6,145 bases of DNA from an uncultured Bacteroidota bacterium (lineage in GTDB: Bacteria > Bacteroidota > Bacteroidia > Chitinophagales > Chitinophagaceae): the NCBI GenBank assembly GCA_903906615.1, contig CAIVKT010000487.1, positions 1-6,145 on the forward strand, read 5' to 3'. Positions 1 through 5,489 of the stretch are shown here, one piece after another. The first letter of the stretch is position 1, and the number at the start of each line of letters is the position of its first letter. Below the pieces are notes generated by a model, which saw only the letters and a list, made by a program, of their open reading frames with translations, did not search any database and was not told the origin of the DNA. Position numbers and translations under genes: made by a program.

Positions 1-655
1 AGTATAATCTTTTGCAAACAACACCCTCCTCCTTATCAAAAATGATGTGTACCCTTCCCTCCCGCAAATTGGAGATGTGAGGGAGCTGTGTGGCTATGCT
101 CTTATCCTGGTCTTTTATTGTTGGGTGCATGCTATCTCCGGCGACTGCTATGCGTATATGAATGCCGGGGCCTAACCAAGGAAAAGACAGTGTGGGCTTG
201 ATTTTGCGCTTATCTCCCTCGCTGAGGAAGAGGGCCACTCCTGCGGCTGCGAGGCTATCTAAATCATAGACATTGCAGCGTGGCTGGGTGGTATAGCTGC
301 CGTACTCTTCTGAGGGTTCATTTAGCTCATTTAACACCCCTGTTTTACCTACAGAATAGCGTTTTAGGTCTGTATTTCGGTCGGACTTTAGGTCTGATTT
401 TGTACTGTTTTTTACTACTTCCTCTTTTTTAATTAGGTCGGATATTGACAAATCTGTGTGCAATAAAACTGTTTCTGAAAGACCGAAATAGTCACAGATT
501 TTAATAAAATCCAAAAATTTCGGGAATGACCTGCCGCTTTCATAACCTTGCCATGTTGTGTCTGCAAAACCTGTATGGGCTTGCATTTCAAGCAATGTAA
601 AGTCTTTCTGCTCCCGCAGGTATCTGAGATTTTTGCCGAATAATAGTTTATCCAT
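1..655 (-). CDS. Phage repressor, XRE helix-turn-helix plus S24 (LexA/CI-like) self-cleaving peptidase, C-terminus cut off
   Basis: The start is the ATG at 655-653 (MDKLLFGKNLRYLREQ). The frame is open to the left edge, giving 218 residues with only the last few missing. Residues about 8-62 form an XRE-type helix-turn-helix (NLRYLREQKDFTLLEMQ, then TTWQGYESGRSFP). Residues about 66-125 are a polar linker. The S24 domain begins near residue 129: A138-G139 in SLAAAGVAL fits the Ala-Gly self-cleavage bond, S175 in VAGDSMHPT is the catalytic serine, and K215 in VVCKRLY is the catalytic lysine. In LexA and CI, RecA filaments trigger this cleavage and so inactivate the repressor during DNA damage. 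Divergence from the early operon and an adjacent operator-like dyad support the role of lysogeny repressor. Phage Mu's own c repressor is not of this type, so SOS induction is an inference for this element. The gene is more AT-rich than the transposition genes. Confidence 0.9.
   Translation of the reverse strand, partial: MDKLLFGKNLRYLREQKDFTLLEMQAHTGFADTTWQGYESGRSFPKFLDFIKICDYFGLSETVLLHTDLSISDLIKKEEVVKNSTKSDLKSDRNTDLKRYSVGKTGVLNELNEPSEEYGSYTTQPRCNVYDLDSLAAAGVALFLSEGDKRKIKPTLSFPWLGPGIHIRIAVAGDSMHPTIKDQDKSIATQLPHISNLREGRVHIIFDKEEGVVCKRLY
363..396. repeat. 24-bp-period direct repeat in the repressor linker
   Basis: TTTAGGTCTG occurs at 363-372 and again at 387-396, exactly 24 bp apart. A related TTAGGTCGGAT lies at 433-443. 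On the coding (minus) strand the repeats give SDLK and TDLK in the linker between the helix-turn-helix and the S24 domain. The period is a multiple of three, so the frame is kept. It may be a small internal duplication lengthening a flexible linker. Confidence 0.5.
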
Positions 656-676
656 AAAATATTTTTGTCCGAATTA

Positions 677-709
677 TTTGGTTAATCCGAAAATTTAAAA
701 GTATCTTTG
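677..709 (+). promoter_or_regulatory. Bacteroidota-type promoter for the early operon
   Basis: A -33 element TTTG (677-680) and a -7 element TATCTTTG (702-709), separated by 21 bp, match the Bacteroidota consensus TTTG / TAnnTTTG in sequence and spacing. Transcription would start near 715, about 30 nt upstream of the ATG at 747. No other TAnnTTTG box with good spacing was noticed in the short gaps of the rightward gene cluster, so this probably drives the whole cluster. Confidence 0.7.
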
Positions 710-725
710 TTCCGTTGAAGGGAAC
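709..725. promoter_or_regulatory. Operator-like dyad GTTCC-N7-GGAAC
   Basis: A perfect 5-bp inverted repeat with a 7-bp spacer, 17 bp in all, begins at the last base of the -7 box and covers the expected transcription start. That is where a CI- or Ner-type repressor would block initiation. Only one good copy is seen in the control region. The binding protein could be the S24 repressor or the 67-aa Ner-like protein. Confidence 0.5.
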
Positions 726-746
726 TAAAAGCACTGACCCAAATGT

Positions 747-950
747 ATGGAGAAAATAGGTAAAAGGTATTCGTGGAAGGCATCATTAGCACAAAAAACA
801 AGTCAATTAACCCATGTTTCACCGAGGTATGTAAGGATGGTAATCAATGGGGAGCGTGAAAATGCGCAAGTGATGGATGTTTATATGAGGCTTCTTGAAG
901 GAGAGAATAAACTGCTGGCGCAGGTAAAGGAGCTGGTGCCATTTGAATAA
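747..950 (+). CDS. Small Ner/Cro-like DNA-binding protein (67 aa)
   Basis: This is the first gene of the rightward operon, the position of ner in Mu. The protein is short and basic at its start (MEKIGKRYSWKASLAQKT). Residues about 12-37 read as a helix-turn-helix: SLAQKTSQLTHVSPRYVRM followed by VINGERENAQVM. The phrase VSPRYVRMVINGERENAQ resembles recognition helices of small Bacteroidota phage regulators. The tail (LLEGENKLLAQVKELVPF) is amphipathic and could dimerise. The ATG at 747 was chosen; an ATG at 743 is in another frame and stops after six codons. The likely role is negative control of the early promoter or the repressor promoter just upstream. The DNA-binding fold is fairly clear, but the specific role rests on position. 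Confidence 0.75.
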   Translation: MEKIGKRYSWKASLAQKTSQLTHVSPRYVRMVINGERENAQVMDVYMRLLEGENKLLAQVKELVPFE

Positions 951-988
951 ATGCCAAATTTTAAATTTCAAAAACCAAAAATAGAGTT

Positions 989-1369
989 ATGAACAAACCT
1001 ACAAGTTTTGAAGAGGCCTGTGTAATGATCGGTAAGACACCGGAGCAGGTATTGCCGGAAGCGGCGCTGGCGGTATTGACCCCAAGGGAGGTACTTAGCC
1101 GGAAAGTGGATACGATCACTAAGGCGATCAACAGGCCAGACTACAAGCCGAACCATGCCGATACCAATGAGCCTAAGTATTGGCCATACCACGAGATCAT
1201 TGAGGATGAGGATGCGCCGTTCGGTTTCCGCCTGGTTTACCGCGGCTGCGTCTGCGGCCACGTCTTTGCGTCCCTCGGTGCTCGCCTCCCGTTTGAGACC
1301 TCGGAAGGGGCGGTGTACATGGGGAAAACATTTGCGCAGCTGTATAAGGATTTGCTGACTGCTGAATAA
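989..1369 (+). CDS. Conserved phage protein of unknown function (126 aa)
   Basis: I recognise the general type as a small protein often carried by Bacteroidota phages and prophages, but know no function for it. The N-terminal half (TSFEEACVMIGKTPEQVLPE, then a predicted helix to about residue 50) is alpha-helical. The middle carries DTNEPKYWPYHEI (about 58-70). The C-terminal half is beta-rich with a Cys pair in YRGCVCGHVF (about 84-93), then GARLPFETSEGAVYMGKTFAQLYKDLL. The two Cys are spaced C-x-C, too few for a classical zinc finger. There is no signal peptide or membrane segment. The gene is in the early operon between the ner-like gene and the transposase. It has no Shine-Dalgarno sequence; the leader is A-rich (CAAAAACCAAAAATAGAG). 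Confidence 0.8.
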   Translation: MNKPTSFEEACVMIGKTPEQVLPEAALAVLTPREVLSRKVDTITKAINRPDYKPNHADTNEPKYWPYHEIIEDEDAPFGFRLVYRGCVCGHVFASLGARLPFETSEGAVYMGKTFAQLYKDLLTAE

Positions 1370-1370
1370 C

Positions 1371-1409
1371 GCCCTGTATGGTACAGTGCCCATCTTCGAC
1401 TGGTGGGCA
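1371..1409. other. Two overlapping hairpins after the 126-aa gene
   Basis: CTGTA-tgg-TACAG (1374-1386) is flanked by a further GC/GC pair (1371-1372 with 1388-1389). TGCCCA (1387-1392) can pair instead with TGGGCA (1404-1409). The two stems share bases and so exclude each other. No T tract follows, so neither looks like an intrinsic terminator. They might slow transcription or translation into the transposase, but nothing else supports a function. Confidence 0.35.
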
Positions 1410-1433
1410 GGGTGCAAGGAATATTAACCCGAT

Positions 1434-1475
1434 CCTTCGGCGTGGTTCGATAAACTCACCAGCTCAGGACGACAA
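1434..1475. repeat. Composite, apparently nested copy of the dispersed repeat family
   Basis: The stretch reads CCTTCG (1434-1439), then an inner unit CGTGGTTCGATAAACTCACC (1441-1460), then AGCTCAGGACGACA (1461-1474). The inner unit is a variant of the 24-bp repeat found inside the genes. The outer pieces resemble the two ends of a second variant of the family (CCTTCGACAAG...). It ends 10 bp before the transposase ATG and so forms most of that gene's proximal leader. Confidence 0.6.
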
Positions 1476-1484
1476 TACTAAAAT

Positions 1485-3809
1485 ATGAAGATCATAGACC
1501 ATAAACTATACCTGACTTTTCAAGAAGCCGTAGAGTGCGGGATCAATGCCCGGACGATTACTGATGCGAAGGATAAGGGAACCAAGTGCTGGGACCTTAT
1601 AGATGATCCGGAAGACAGGCGCAAGGTATTGGTAGGGTTTGAAATGCTGAATGATGAGCGGAAACGGATGGTGGAGGTAAGGTTTGGTAATCCGTATGAC
1701 CGCGTGGCACGGATGCCGATACTGAATATGGTGGTGAATGATGTGAAGGCGCTGGACTATTATATGGGGTACAGATACGGTGGTTCGGCGGGGCTCACCA
1801 TGACAGTTCAGGAGGACAGCAAAAGCCTGCCACCGAACAGGGTGTACCAATATACCAGGGCTGCGGCATGGCTGAAGATGCTGGCGGAGGTGCTGGACAA
1901 TAAGGGCATCATTAAGAAGCAACTGAAGCTGACGGTGCCGGACTTCTTTGTGCATGTGGGTGAATTGATAGCTGTGGAGAAAGGCAGGGGAAAAATAGAA
2001 GGTTATGCCGGTATTGATGTATTACCAGGCGATTTTCCGGGTAGCTACCAGCGGGTATTGGCGAAGGTAGAAAGATATAAAGCCGATGGATGGGACGGAC
2101 TTATAGACCCGCTTTACGGGAATAAACACGCTTCTAAATTAGGCAATTTGGCAATTCGGCATGAGAATGCCGGTGGGAATGACCTGATTTTGAATGAAAA
2201 TGATAGTGAATTTGCGGTTATACCTGCAAAAACTGCCCCAAAAGTGGCGAGTAAAGGGGGGGCTTTTGCCCCTGAGCTGTATGAGCAGCAGATGGCTGTA
2301 ATACGCGCCATTGCTGCAAAAGCGCAGAATTTGGATGCGGGACAGGTAACCGAACTCGTGAATTGCGTTTTTGAGGTAAATGGCTGGAAAACGTTGTCTG
2401 TAGAGCGTATCAGGCAAATAATGGAAGAAAATAAACATTTGTTGACCGCAGGCCGGCGCGGTAAGAAGGCGCACATGACGGAAGTGGCGATGCAGATAAA
2501 GCGTGTGGCCCCGGATATGGCGATGAAGTACTGGACGCTGGATGGCTGGACGGTGGAGCTTCTGTACCAGGAGCGTGGTTCGGCGGGGTTCACCATGACA
2601 AAAGGGAAAATAGAATATAAGCGGCTGGTGGTGGTGGTGGTACTTGACGCATTCAATAAATACCCTGTAGGCTATGCGATAGGCGAAAGGGAGACTGTGG
2701 ACCTGATACGCGAGGCGAACAGGAATGCGCTGCTGCATGTACAAGAGACGCTGGGGCAAATGTATGCACCATGGCAGATACAGAGCGATAACTACCAGAT
2801 CAAGAACCTGACCCCTTTTTACCAGGCAATGGCGCACCTGCATACCCCGGCAGCTGTGGGCAATTCGAAGGCGAAGGTTATAGAGCCCTACTTCAAATAC
2901 CTGAATAAGAATTACTGCCAACTGAAGCAGAACTGGAGCGGGTTTAACGTGACGGCGAGCAAGAAGAACCAGGTGAACACGGAATACTTAGACAAGGTGA
3001 AGGCGAACTTCCCTGATAAGACGGGTGTGATGAAGCAGATAGTACAGATCATAGAGCAAGAGCGGGAACTGAAGGGGGAACAATGGATAGGGTCCTTCGA
3101 CAAGGTTCGTGGTTCGGCGGGGCTCACCATGACAAGTGATGGTTCGGCGGGGCTCACCATGACAGGTGATGTGAACCCGGTGATGGGTGTAGCTGAATGG
3201 CTCGGTGTGTTTGGTGTGCCGCTGGGGGATAAGAATACAATAACCGGTGAGGGGCTGGTGAAGGTGATAGGTGGTAAAAAGTATTGGTATGACAGTTTTG
3301 ACCCTGCGTTCAGGGGGAATATGCACCAGAAATGGCAACTGATAGGGGATGCCGCAGACCTGAGCAAGGTGCTGGCCATAACTGAAGACGGACGTACCAA
3401 GCTGTTGCTGGAGCATAAGCGGATGGTACCGATGGACGTGCGCAGCGCAAGTGATGAGGACCATGCCTATAGGGCCCAGGTAGGTGCTTATAACAAGGAT
3501 ATGGTGGCGCAGATAACTGAAATGTATGGCAGTGATGCCGATGTGGCCCGTGGGGTGATAGAGAACACTCCTATGGCGCTCAATGACAAGACGGAACTGG
3601 CGCTGAAGACGATGTTTACGATACGCGGCCAGCAGAAGGACGGGATACAGGACGCGAAGGGGTTAGCCGTTCGACAAGCTCACGATGACACAGGAGGCAG
3701 GGGCAGGCAACAGATCGCAGCTGCTGTGGACCTGGAGCATGAGGTGCTTGAGGAGAAGCGTAAGAACAGGGAGGATGAACTGGTGGGGGATTTCAACAGG
3801 TATTTATAA
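1485..3809 (+). CDS. MuA-type DDE transposase (774 aa) with in-frame repeat insertions
   Basis: This enzyme would nick the phage ends and join them to target DNA in replicative transposition. Residues 1-90 are a probable DNA-binding N-terminus. Residues about 258-350 (PELYEQQMAVIRAIAAKAQNL ... GRRGKKAHM) lead into the RNase H-like core. The proposed catalytic residues are D353 (WTLDGWTVE), D435 (QSDNYQIKN) and E467 (KAKVIEPYF). Residues 468-490 (NKNYCQLKQNWSGFNV) are typical of this branch. Residues about 596-665 (KYWYDSFDPAFRG ... KWQLIGDAADLSKVLAI) match the Mu transposase C-terminal beta-barrel. The last 25 residues are charged and helical, where MuA contacts MuB. MuA is 663 aa; part of the extra length is four GSAGLTMT/GSAGFTMT units at residues 100-107, 365-372, 543-550 and 553-560, encoded by identical or nearly identical 24-bp DNA repeats. 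The frame is intact. The start has no Shine-Dalgarno sequence. Confidence 0.93.
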   Translation: MKIIDHKLYLTFQEAVECGINARTITDAKDKGTKCWDLIDDPEDRRKVLVGFEMLNDERKRMVEVRFGNPYDRVARMPILNMVVNDVKALDYYMGYRYGGSAGLTMTVQEDSKSLPPNRVYQYTRAAAWLKMLAEVLDNKGIIKKQLKLTVPDFFVHVGELIAVEKGRGKIEGYAGIDVLPGDFPGSYQRVLAKVERYKADGWDGLIDPLYGNKHASKLGNLAIRHENAGGNDLILNENDSEFAVIPAKTAPKVASKGGAFAPELYEQQMAVIRAIAAKAQNLDAGQVTELVNCVFEVNGWKTLSVERIRQIMEENKHLLTAGRRGKKAHMTEVAMQIKRVAPDMAMKYWTLDGWTVELLYQERGSAGFTMTKGKIEYKRLVVVVVLDAFNKYPVGYAIGERETVDLIREANRNALLHVQETLGQMYAPWQIQSDNYQIKNLTPFYQAMAHLHTPAAVGNSKAKVIEPYFKYLNKNYCQLKQNWSGFNVTASKKNQVNTEYLDKVKANFPDKTGVMKQIVQIIEQERELKGEQWIGSFDKVRGSAGLTMTSDGSAGLTMTGDVNPVMGVAEWLGVFGVPLGDKNTITGEGLVKVIGGKKYWYDSFDPAFRGNMHQKWQLIGDAADLSKVLAITEDGRTKLLLEHKRMVPMDVRSASDEDHAYRAQVGAYNKDMVAQITEMYGSDADVARGVIENTPMALNDKTELALKTMFTIRGQQKDGIQDAKGLAVRQAHDDTGGRGRQQIAAAVDLEHEVLEEKRKNREDELVGDFNRYL
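1782..1805 (+). repeat. 24-bp coding repeat, copy 1 (transposase residues 100-107)
   Basis: The unit starts GGTTCGGCGG and ends CACCATGACA. It is identical to the copies at 3111, 3141 and 5574. It reads GSAGLTMT in frame and sits after DYYMGYRYG, between the N-terminal domain and the next predicted helical region, probably a loop. Confidence 0.9.
2577..2600 (+). repeat. 24-bp coding repeat, copy 2 (transposase residues 365-372)
   Basis: This copy has one C-to-T difference from the other four (CTC to TTC), giving GSAGFTMT. It sits only 12 residues after catalytic D353, between the first two predicted strands of the RNase H fold (LDGWTVELLYQ and EYKRLVVVVVLD), where homologues have a hairpin loop. 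Confidence 0.9.
3094..3164 (+). repeat. Repeat cluster: a diverged fragment plus two tandem 24-bp coding repeats (copies 3 and 4)
   Basis: CCTTCGACAAG (3094-3104) resembles the start of a diverged family member. It is followed by perfect 24-bp units at 3111-3134 and 3141-3164. Each perfect unit is followed by (A/G)GTGAT, so they form a 30-bp tandem with one difference in 30. The protein reads RGSAGLTMTSDGSAGLTMTGD at about residues 542-562, between the catalytic core and the C-terminal barrel. Confidence 0.9.
3669..3690 (+). repeat. Diverged member of the repeat family in a different reading frame
   Basis: GTTCGACAAG followed by CTCACGATGACA shares its ends with the 24-bp unit, but has ACAAG where the others have GCGGGG (one base shorter) and one further change. 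It is read one frame off from the other copies, as VRQAHDD (transposase residues 729-735), in a polar linker before the C-terminal helix. It is probably an older or separate insertion. Confidence 0.65.
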
Positions 3810-3814
3810 TTAAT

Positions 3815-3828
3815 CACATAAAACACAC
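3815..3828 (+). promoter_or_regulatory. ACACAC leader before the 70-aa gene
   Basis: CACATAAAACACAC ends 3 nt before the ATG at 3832. The same 14 bases recur at 4047-4060 before the MuB-like gene, and looser versions precede the starts at 5058 and 5538. There is no Shine-Dalgarno sequence. An A-rich unstructured leader is the usual initiation context in Bacteroidota, so this may be a shared translation start signal. Confidence 0.5.
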
Positions 3829-3831
3829 ACT

Positions 3832-4044
3832 ATGACCGTAACTGAATTTTTGGATGCGATAAGCGATGAGCATGGGCCTCTAAGGAGTACAGCTTCTGAC
3901 ATTATCAGCGATATGAGTGCCGAGGAGTTTGAGGCACTGATGCTGCGGATACGCCGAATGGATAACATCATTCGTATGATGATAGCAGGCGACCAGGACG
4001 GCTTGATGAGGGCATTAATAGAAATCCCTGAAATATTTTCTTAA
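3832..4044 (+). CDS. Small acidic protein of unknown function (70 aa)
   Basis: I do not recognise this protein. It is short, acidic and rich in Met and Ile (MTVTEFLDAISDEHGPLRST ... IEIPEIFS), and reads as three or four helices with no Cys, signal peptide or membrane segment. It lies between the transposase (22 bp upstream) and the MuB-like gene (20 bp downstream), so it is co-transcribed with both. The same leader motif precedes it and its downstream neighbour, which supports it being translated. A role as a transposition accessory or DNA-mimic-like protein would be guesswork. Confidence 0.7.
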   Translation: MTVTEFLDAISDEHGPLRSTASDIISDMSAEEFEALMLRIRRMDNIIRMMIAGDQDGLMRALIEIPEIFS

Positions 4045-4046
4045 AC

Positions 4047-4060
4047 CACATAAAACACAC
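4047..4060 (+). promoter_or_regulatory. ACACAC leader before the MuB-like gene
   Basis: This is an exact 14-base copy of the leader at 3815-3828 and ends 4 nt before the ATG at 4065. The position relative to the start codon is nearly the same in both genes. This suggests a translation signal rather than a transcription factor site. Confidence 0.5.
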
Positions 4061-4064
4061 GGAT

Positions 4065-5009
4065 ATGTTGACCAACCAAGTAAAGCAGGATGTACTGGAA
4101 GCTGTAAAGGCTTACATGAGTGACCAAAAGCTGGGGCTTGCCGAGATGAACAAGCTGAGCGGTGTGAACCAAAGCTATATCAGCCAGATGCTGGCGGGTA
4201 AGGAAACGGCCTCCAGCACGGGTGGCAAGGAAGTGGCGATAGCGGACAAATATTACATCATGCTGGCGCAGGTGGTGGGCGTGGATGTGCAAAAGACGTA
4301 CTGGAAGACTATAGTGACGAAGCAGATGCGCCAGATCATCACCGGGCTGGAGGTGGCTAAGAAGCAGGGGACGATGGCCACGATCATTTGTGAGACCGGG
4401 CTGGGTAAGACCTATTGCAAGGACCTTTTTTACCAGCAGAACCCGAAGCATACGTATGTGGTGACGATCAATAGCCTGGTGCGGCTGCATGATGTGGTGA
4501 ATATGCTGATGGAAGAGGTGGGCATACCGATAAAGGGCAGCAAGGCGCTGCGGCTGGCGAACCTGATCATGAAGCTACGGGAGATCAAGCGCAGCGGTGG
4601 GAACCCGGTGATCATATTTGACGAAGCCGAGAACATGGAACACCAACTGCTGAAGATGATCAAGGGGCTGTTTGACGGGATCAGCGGGTATGCGAGCATA
4701 GTGCTGATCGGCACGAGCCAGCTTGAGACTAAGATGCTGAAGGCGAAGAACCAGAATATGGAGGGTGGCCCCCAGTTTTACCGCAGGTTTAAAGCGAGTT
4801 TAAAGCGGGTGAACAGTGTGCCGAATTTCCAGCCCTTCTTTGATGAGTTTGTAGGGGATAACAAGCTGCGGAAGGTGCTGACGCAGGTGTGTGATAACTA
4901 TGGAGAGCTGCAAAGCTACTTAGAGCCGCTGATGCGCGAGGCTGATATGCGGGAAAGGGAACTGAACATAGAATTTTTCAGGGAGGTGTACCCGGATGTG
5001 GCGGCGTAG
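4065..5009 (+). CDS. MuB-type AAA+ ATPase, transposition target-DNA binder (314 aa)
   Basis: MuB forms ATP-dependent filaments on target DNA, stimulates the transposase and confers target immunity. Length is close to MuB (312 aa). Residues about 22-46 form a helix-turn-helix (LGLAEMNKLSGVNQSYISQMLAGKE), as in the MuB N-terminal domain. The Walker A motif is CETGLGKT (109-116) with K115 and T116; the usual first Gly is Cys here. Walker B is PVIIFDEAENM (181-191) with D186 and E187. A sensor-1-like strand is SIVLIGTSQL (211-220), and YRRF (239-242) may hold an arginine finger. The C-terminal 60 residues are helical, as in the MuB DNA-binding and MuA-contact region. The gene lies 20 bp after the 70-aa gene in the transposase operon. 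A replicative AAA+ helper such as IstB/DnaC is less likely given the N-terminal helix-turn-helix and the neighbouring MuA. Confidence 0.9.
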   Translation: MLTNQVKQDVLEAVKAYMSDQKLGLAEMNKLSGVNQSYISQMLAGKETASSTGGKEVAIADKYYIMLAQVVGVDVQKTYWKTIVTKQMRQIITGLEVAKKQGTMATIICETGLGKTYCKDLFYQQNPKHTYVVTINSLVRLHDVVNMLMEEVGIPIKGSKALRLANLIMKLREIKRSGGNPVIIFDEAENMEHQLLKMIKGLFDGISGYASIVLIGTSQLETKMLKAKNQNMEGGPQFYRRFKASLKRVNSVPNFQPFFDEFVGDNKLRKVLTQVCDNYGELQSYLEPLMREADMRERELNIEFFREVYPDVAA

Positions 5010-5014
5010 GGTTG

Positions 5015-5045
5015 CAAATTCCAATATTCAAATAACAAATTCCAA
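5015..5045. repeat. AT-rich intergenic direct repeat CAAATTCCAA x2
   Basis: CAAATTCCAA occurs at 5015-5024 and 5036-5045, separated by 11 bases that include ATTCAAATAA. It fills nearly all of the gap between the MuB-like gene and the next start. Sequences of this kind (alternating AAATTCCAA and AAATAAC) are, from memory, common dispersed intergenic repeats in Bacteroidota and some other phyla. A looser relative may lie at 954-975. Confidence 0.6.
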
Positions 5046-5057
5046 AACATACACACG

Positions 5058-5489
5058 ATGAAGAAATCAATTACAGGACCACTTACGCATACGGAGCGGA
5101 TGCGTGCTTATATGGCTGCTGCCACGGAACAGGTGATGAACTGGCTGGACTGGTGTGAATGGGAGTATGGGCAGTTCAAATACGATATGGCGGAGGCTTT
5201 TCTGCGGGAATATATCGGTAAGGATGAACATGCGATAGGGCAGTATATGGCGAGTAAGGCTTTTTGGGGGTGGTGGAAGCTGCACTGGTATGCACGTGAG
5301 CAGGATTTTTTGAGTGCCTGTGACCGGGCGCACCTTTACTACCCGGACAGCGCCCTGCGGAGACTGAAGCCGCGGCAGGTGTTCTATAAGATACTGCATA
5401 AAGCGGATTACCTGGGGCATAATGATAACGACTATGGCGCGCAACTGGATGAGAGCTTTAGCGCTGATCTGTTGCCGAGGATGAAGTAA
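5058..5489 (+). CDS. Trp-rich phage protein of unknown function (143 aa)
   Basis: No named family is recognised, though similar small proteins occur in the early regions of Bacteroidota Mu-like elements as I recall. The protein is helical and rich in Trp and Tyr (MNWLDWCEWEYGQFKYDMAE at about 28-47, KAFWGWWKLHWYAREQDFLS at about 69-88). It ends with a polar stretch (YLGHNDNDYGAQLDESFSAD). There is no signal peptide or hydrophobic span long enough for a membrane segment. The aromatic pattern suggests a small soluble fold, possibly nucleic-acid binding. The start ATG follows an AAAACATACACACG leader. It lies between the MuB-like and RecA-like ATPase genes and is presumably co-transcribed. Confidence 0.75.
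   Translation: MKKSITGPLTHTERMRAYMAAATEQVMNWLDWCEWEYGQFKYDMAEAFLREYIGKDEHAIGQYMASKAFWGWWKLHWYAREQDFLSACDRAHLYYPDSALRRLKPRQVFYKILHKADYLGHNDNDYGAQLDESFSADLLPRMK

Larger units (their letters stand above)
656..746. promoter_or_regulatory. Divergent control region between repressor and early operon
   Basis: These 91 bp separate the repressor start (655, leftward) from the ner-like gene (747, rightward) and are AT-rich. They hold the rightward promoter, a GTTCC/GGAAC dyad, and two direct copies of TCCGAA at 668-673 and 686-691 (18 bp apart), which could be repressor half-sites. A weak leftward -7 candidate, TACTTTTA on the minus strand (696-703), overlaps the rightward -7 box, so the two promoters may exclude each other. 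In Mu the equivalent region carries operators that also act as the transposition enhancer (IAS). Whether that holds here is unknown. Confidence 0.65.

Noticed and set aside
743..763. Leader peptide MYGENR overlapping the ner-like start
   Set aside because: Six codons with no attenuator structure; most likely a chance ATG four bases before the real start.
1371..1409. Intrinsic terminator
   Set aside because: Stems of 5-6 bp without a following T tract. Termination here would also cut the transposase from its promoter.
968..1417. Minus-strand open frame opposite the 126-aa gene, and a plus-strand alternative frame at 1155-1358
   Set aside because: The plus-strand 126-aa product has family-like features and operon context; the alternatives have biased Arg/Ser-rich composition and no domain.
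2628..2642. GTG microsatellite
   Set aside because: Four GTG and one GTA codons encode the expected hydrophobic core strand (LVVVVVLD) of the RNase H fold.
2114..2921. Long open frames on the minus strand opposite the transposase (180 and 260 codons)
   Set aside because: They overlap a clearly conserved coding gene, have low-complexity composition with no recognisable domain, and are explained by the base composition and stop-free repeat copies on the opposite strand.
1782..3164. CRISPR-like array
   Set aside because: The repeats are irregularly spaced (hundreds of bases apart apart from one tandem pair), lie within coding sequence, and have no spacer pattern or cas genes nearby.
2912..3464. 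Minus-strand open frames repeating VMVSPAEP or CHGEPRRT peptides
   Set aside because: These peptides are the reverse translation of the 24-bp repeat. They do not indicate a repeat protein.
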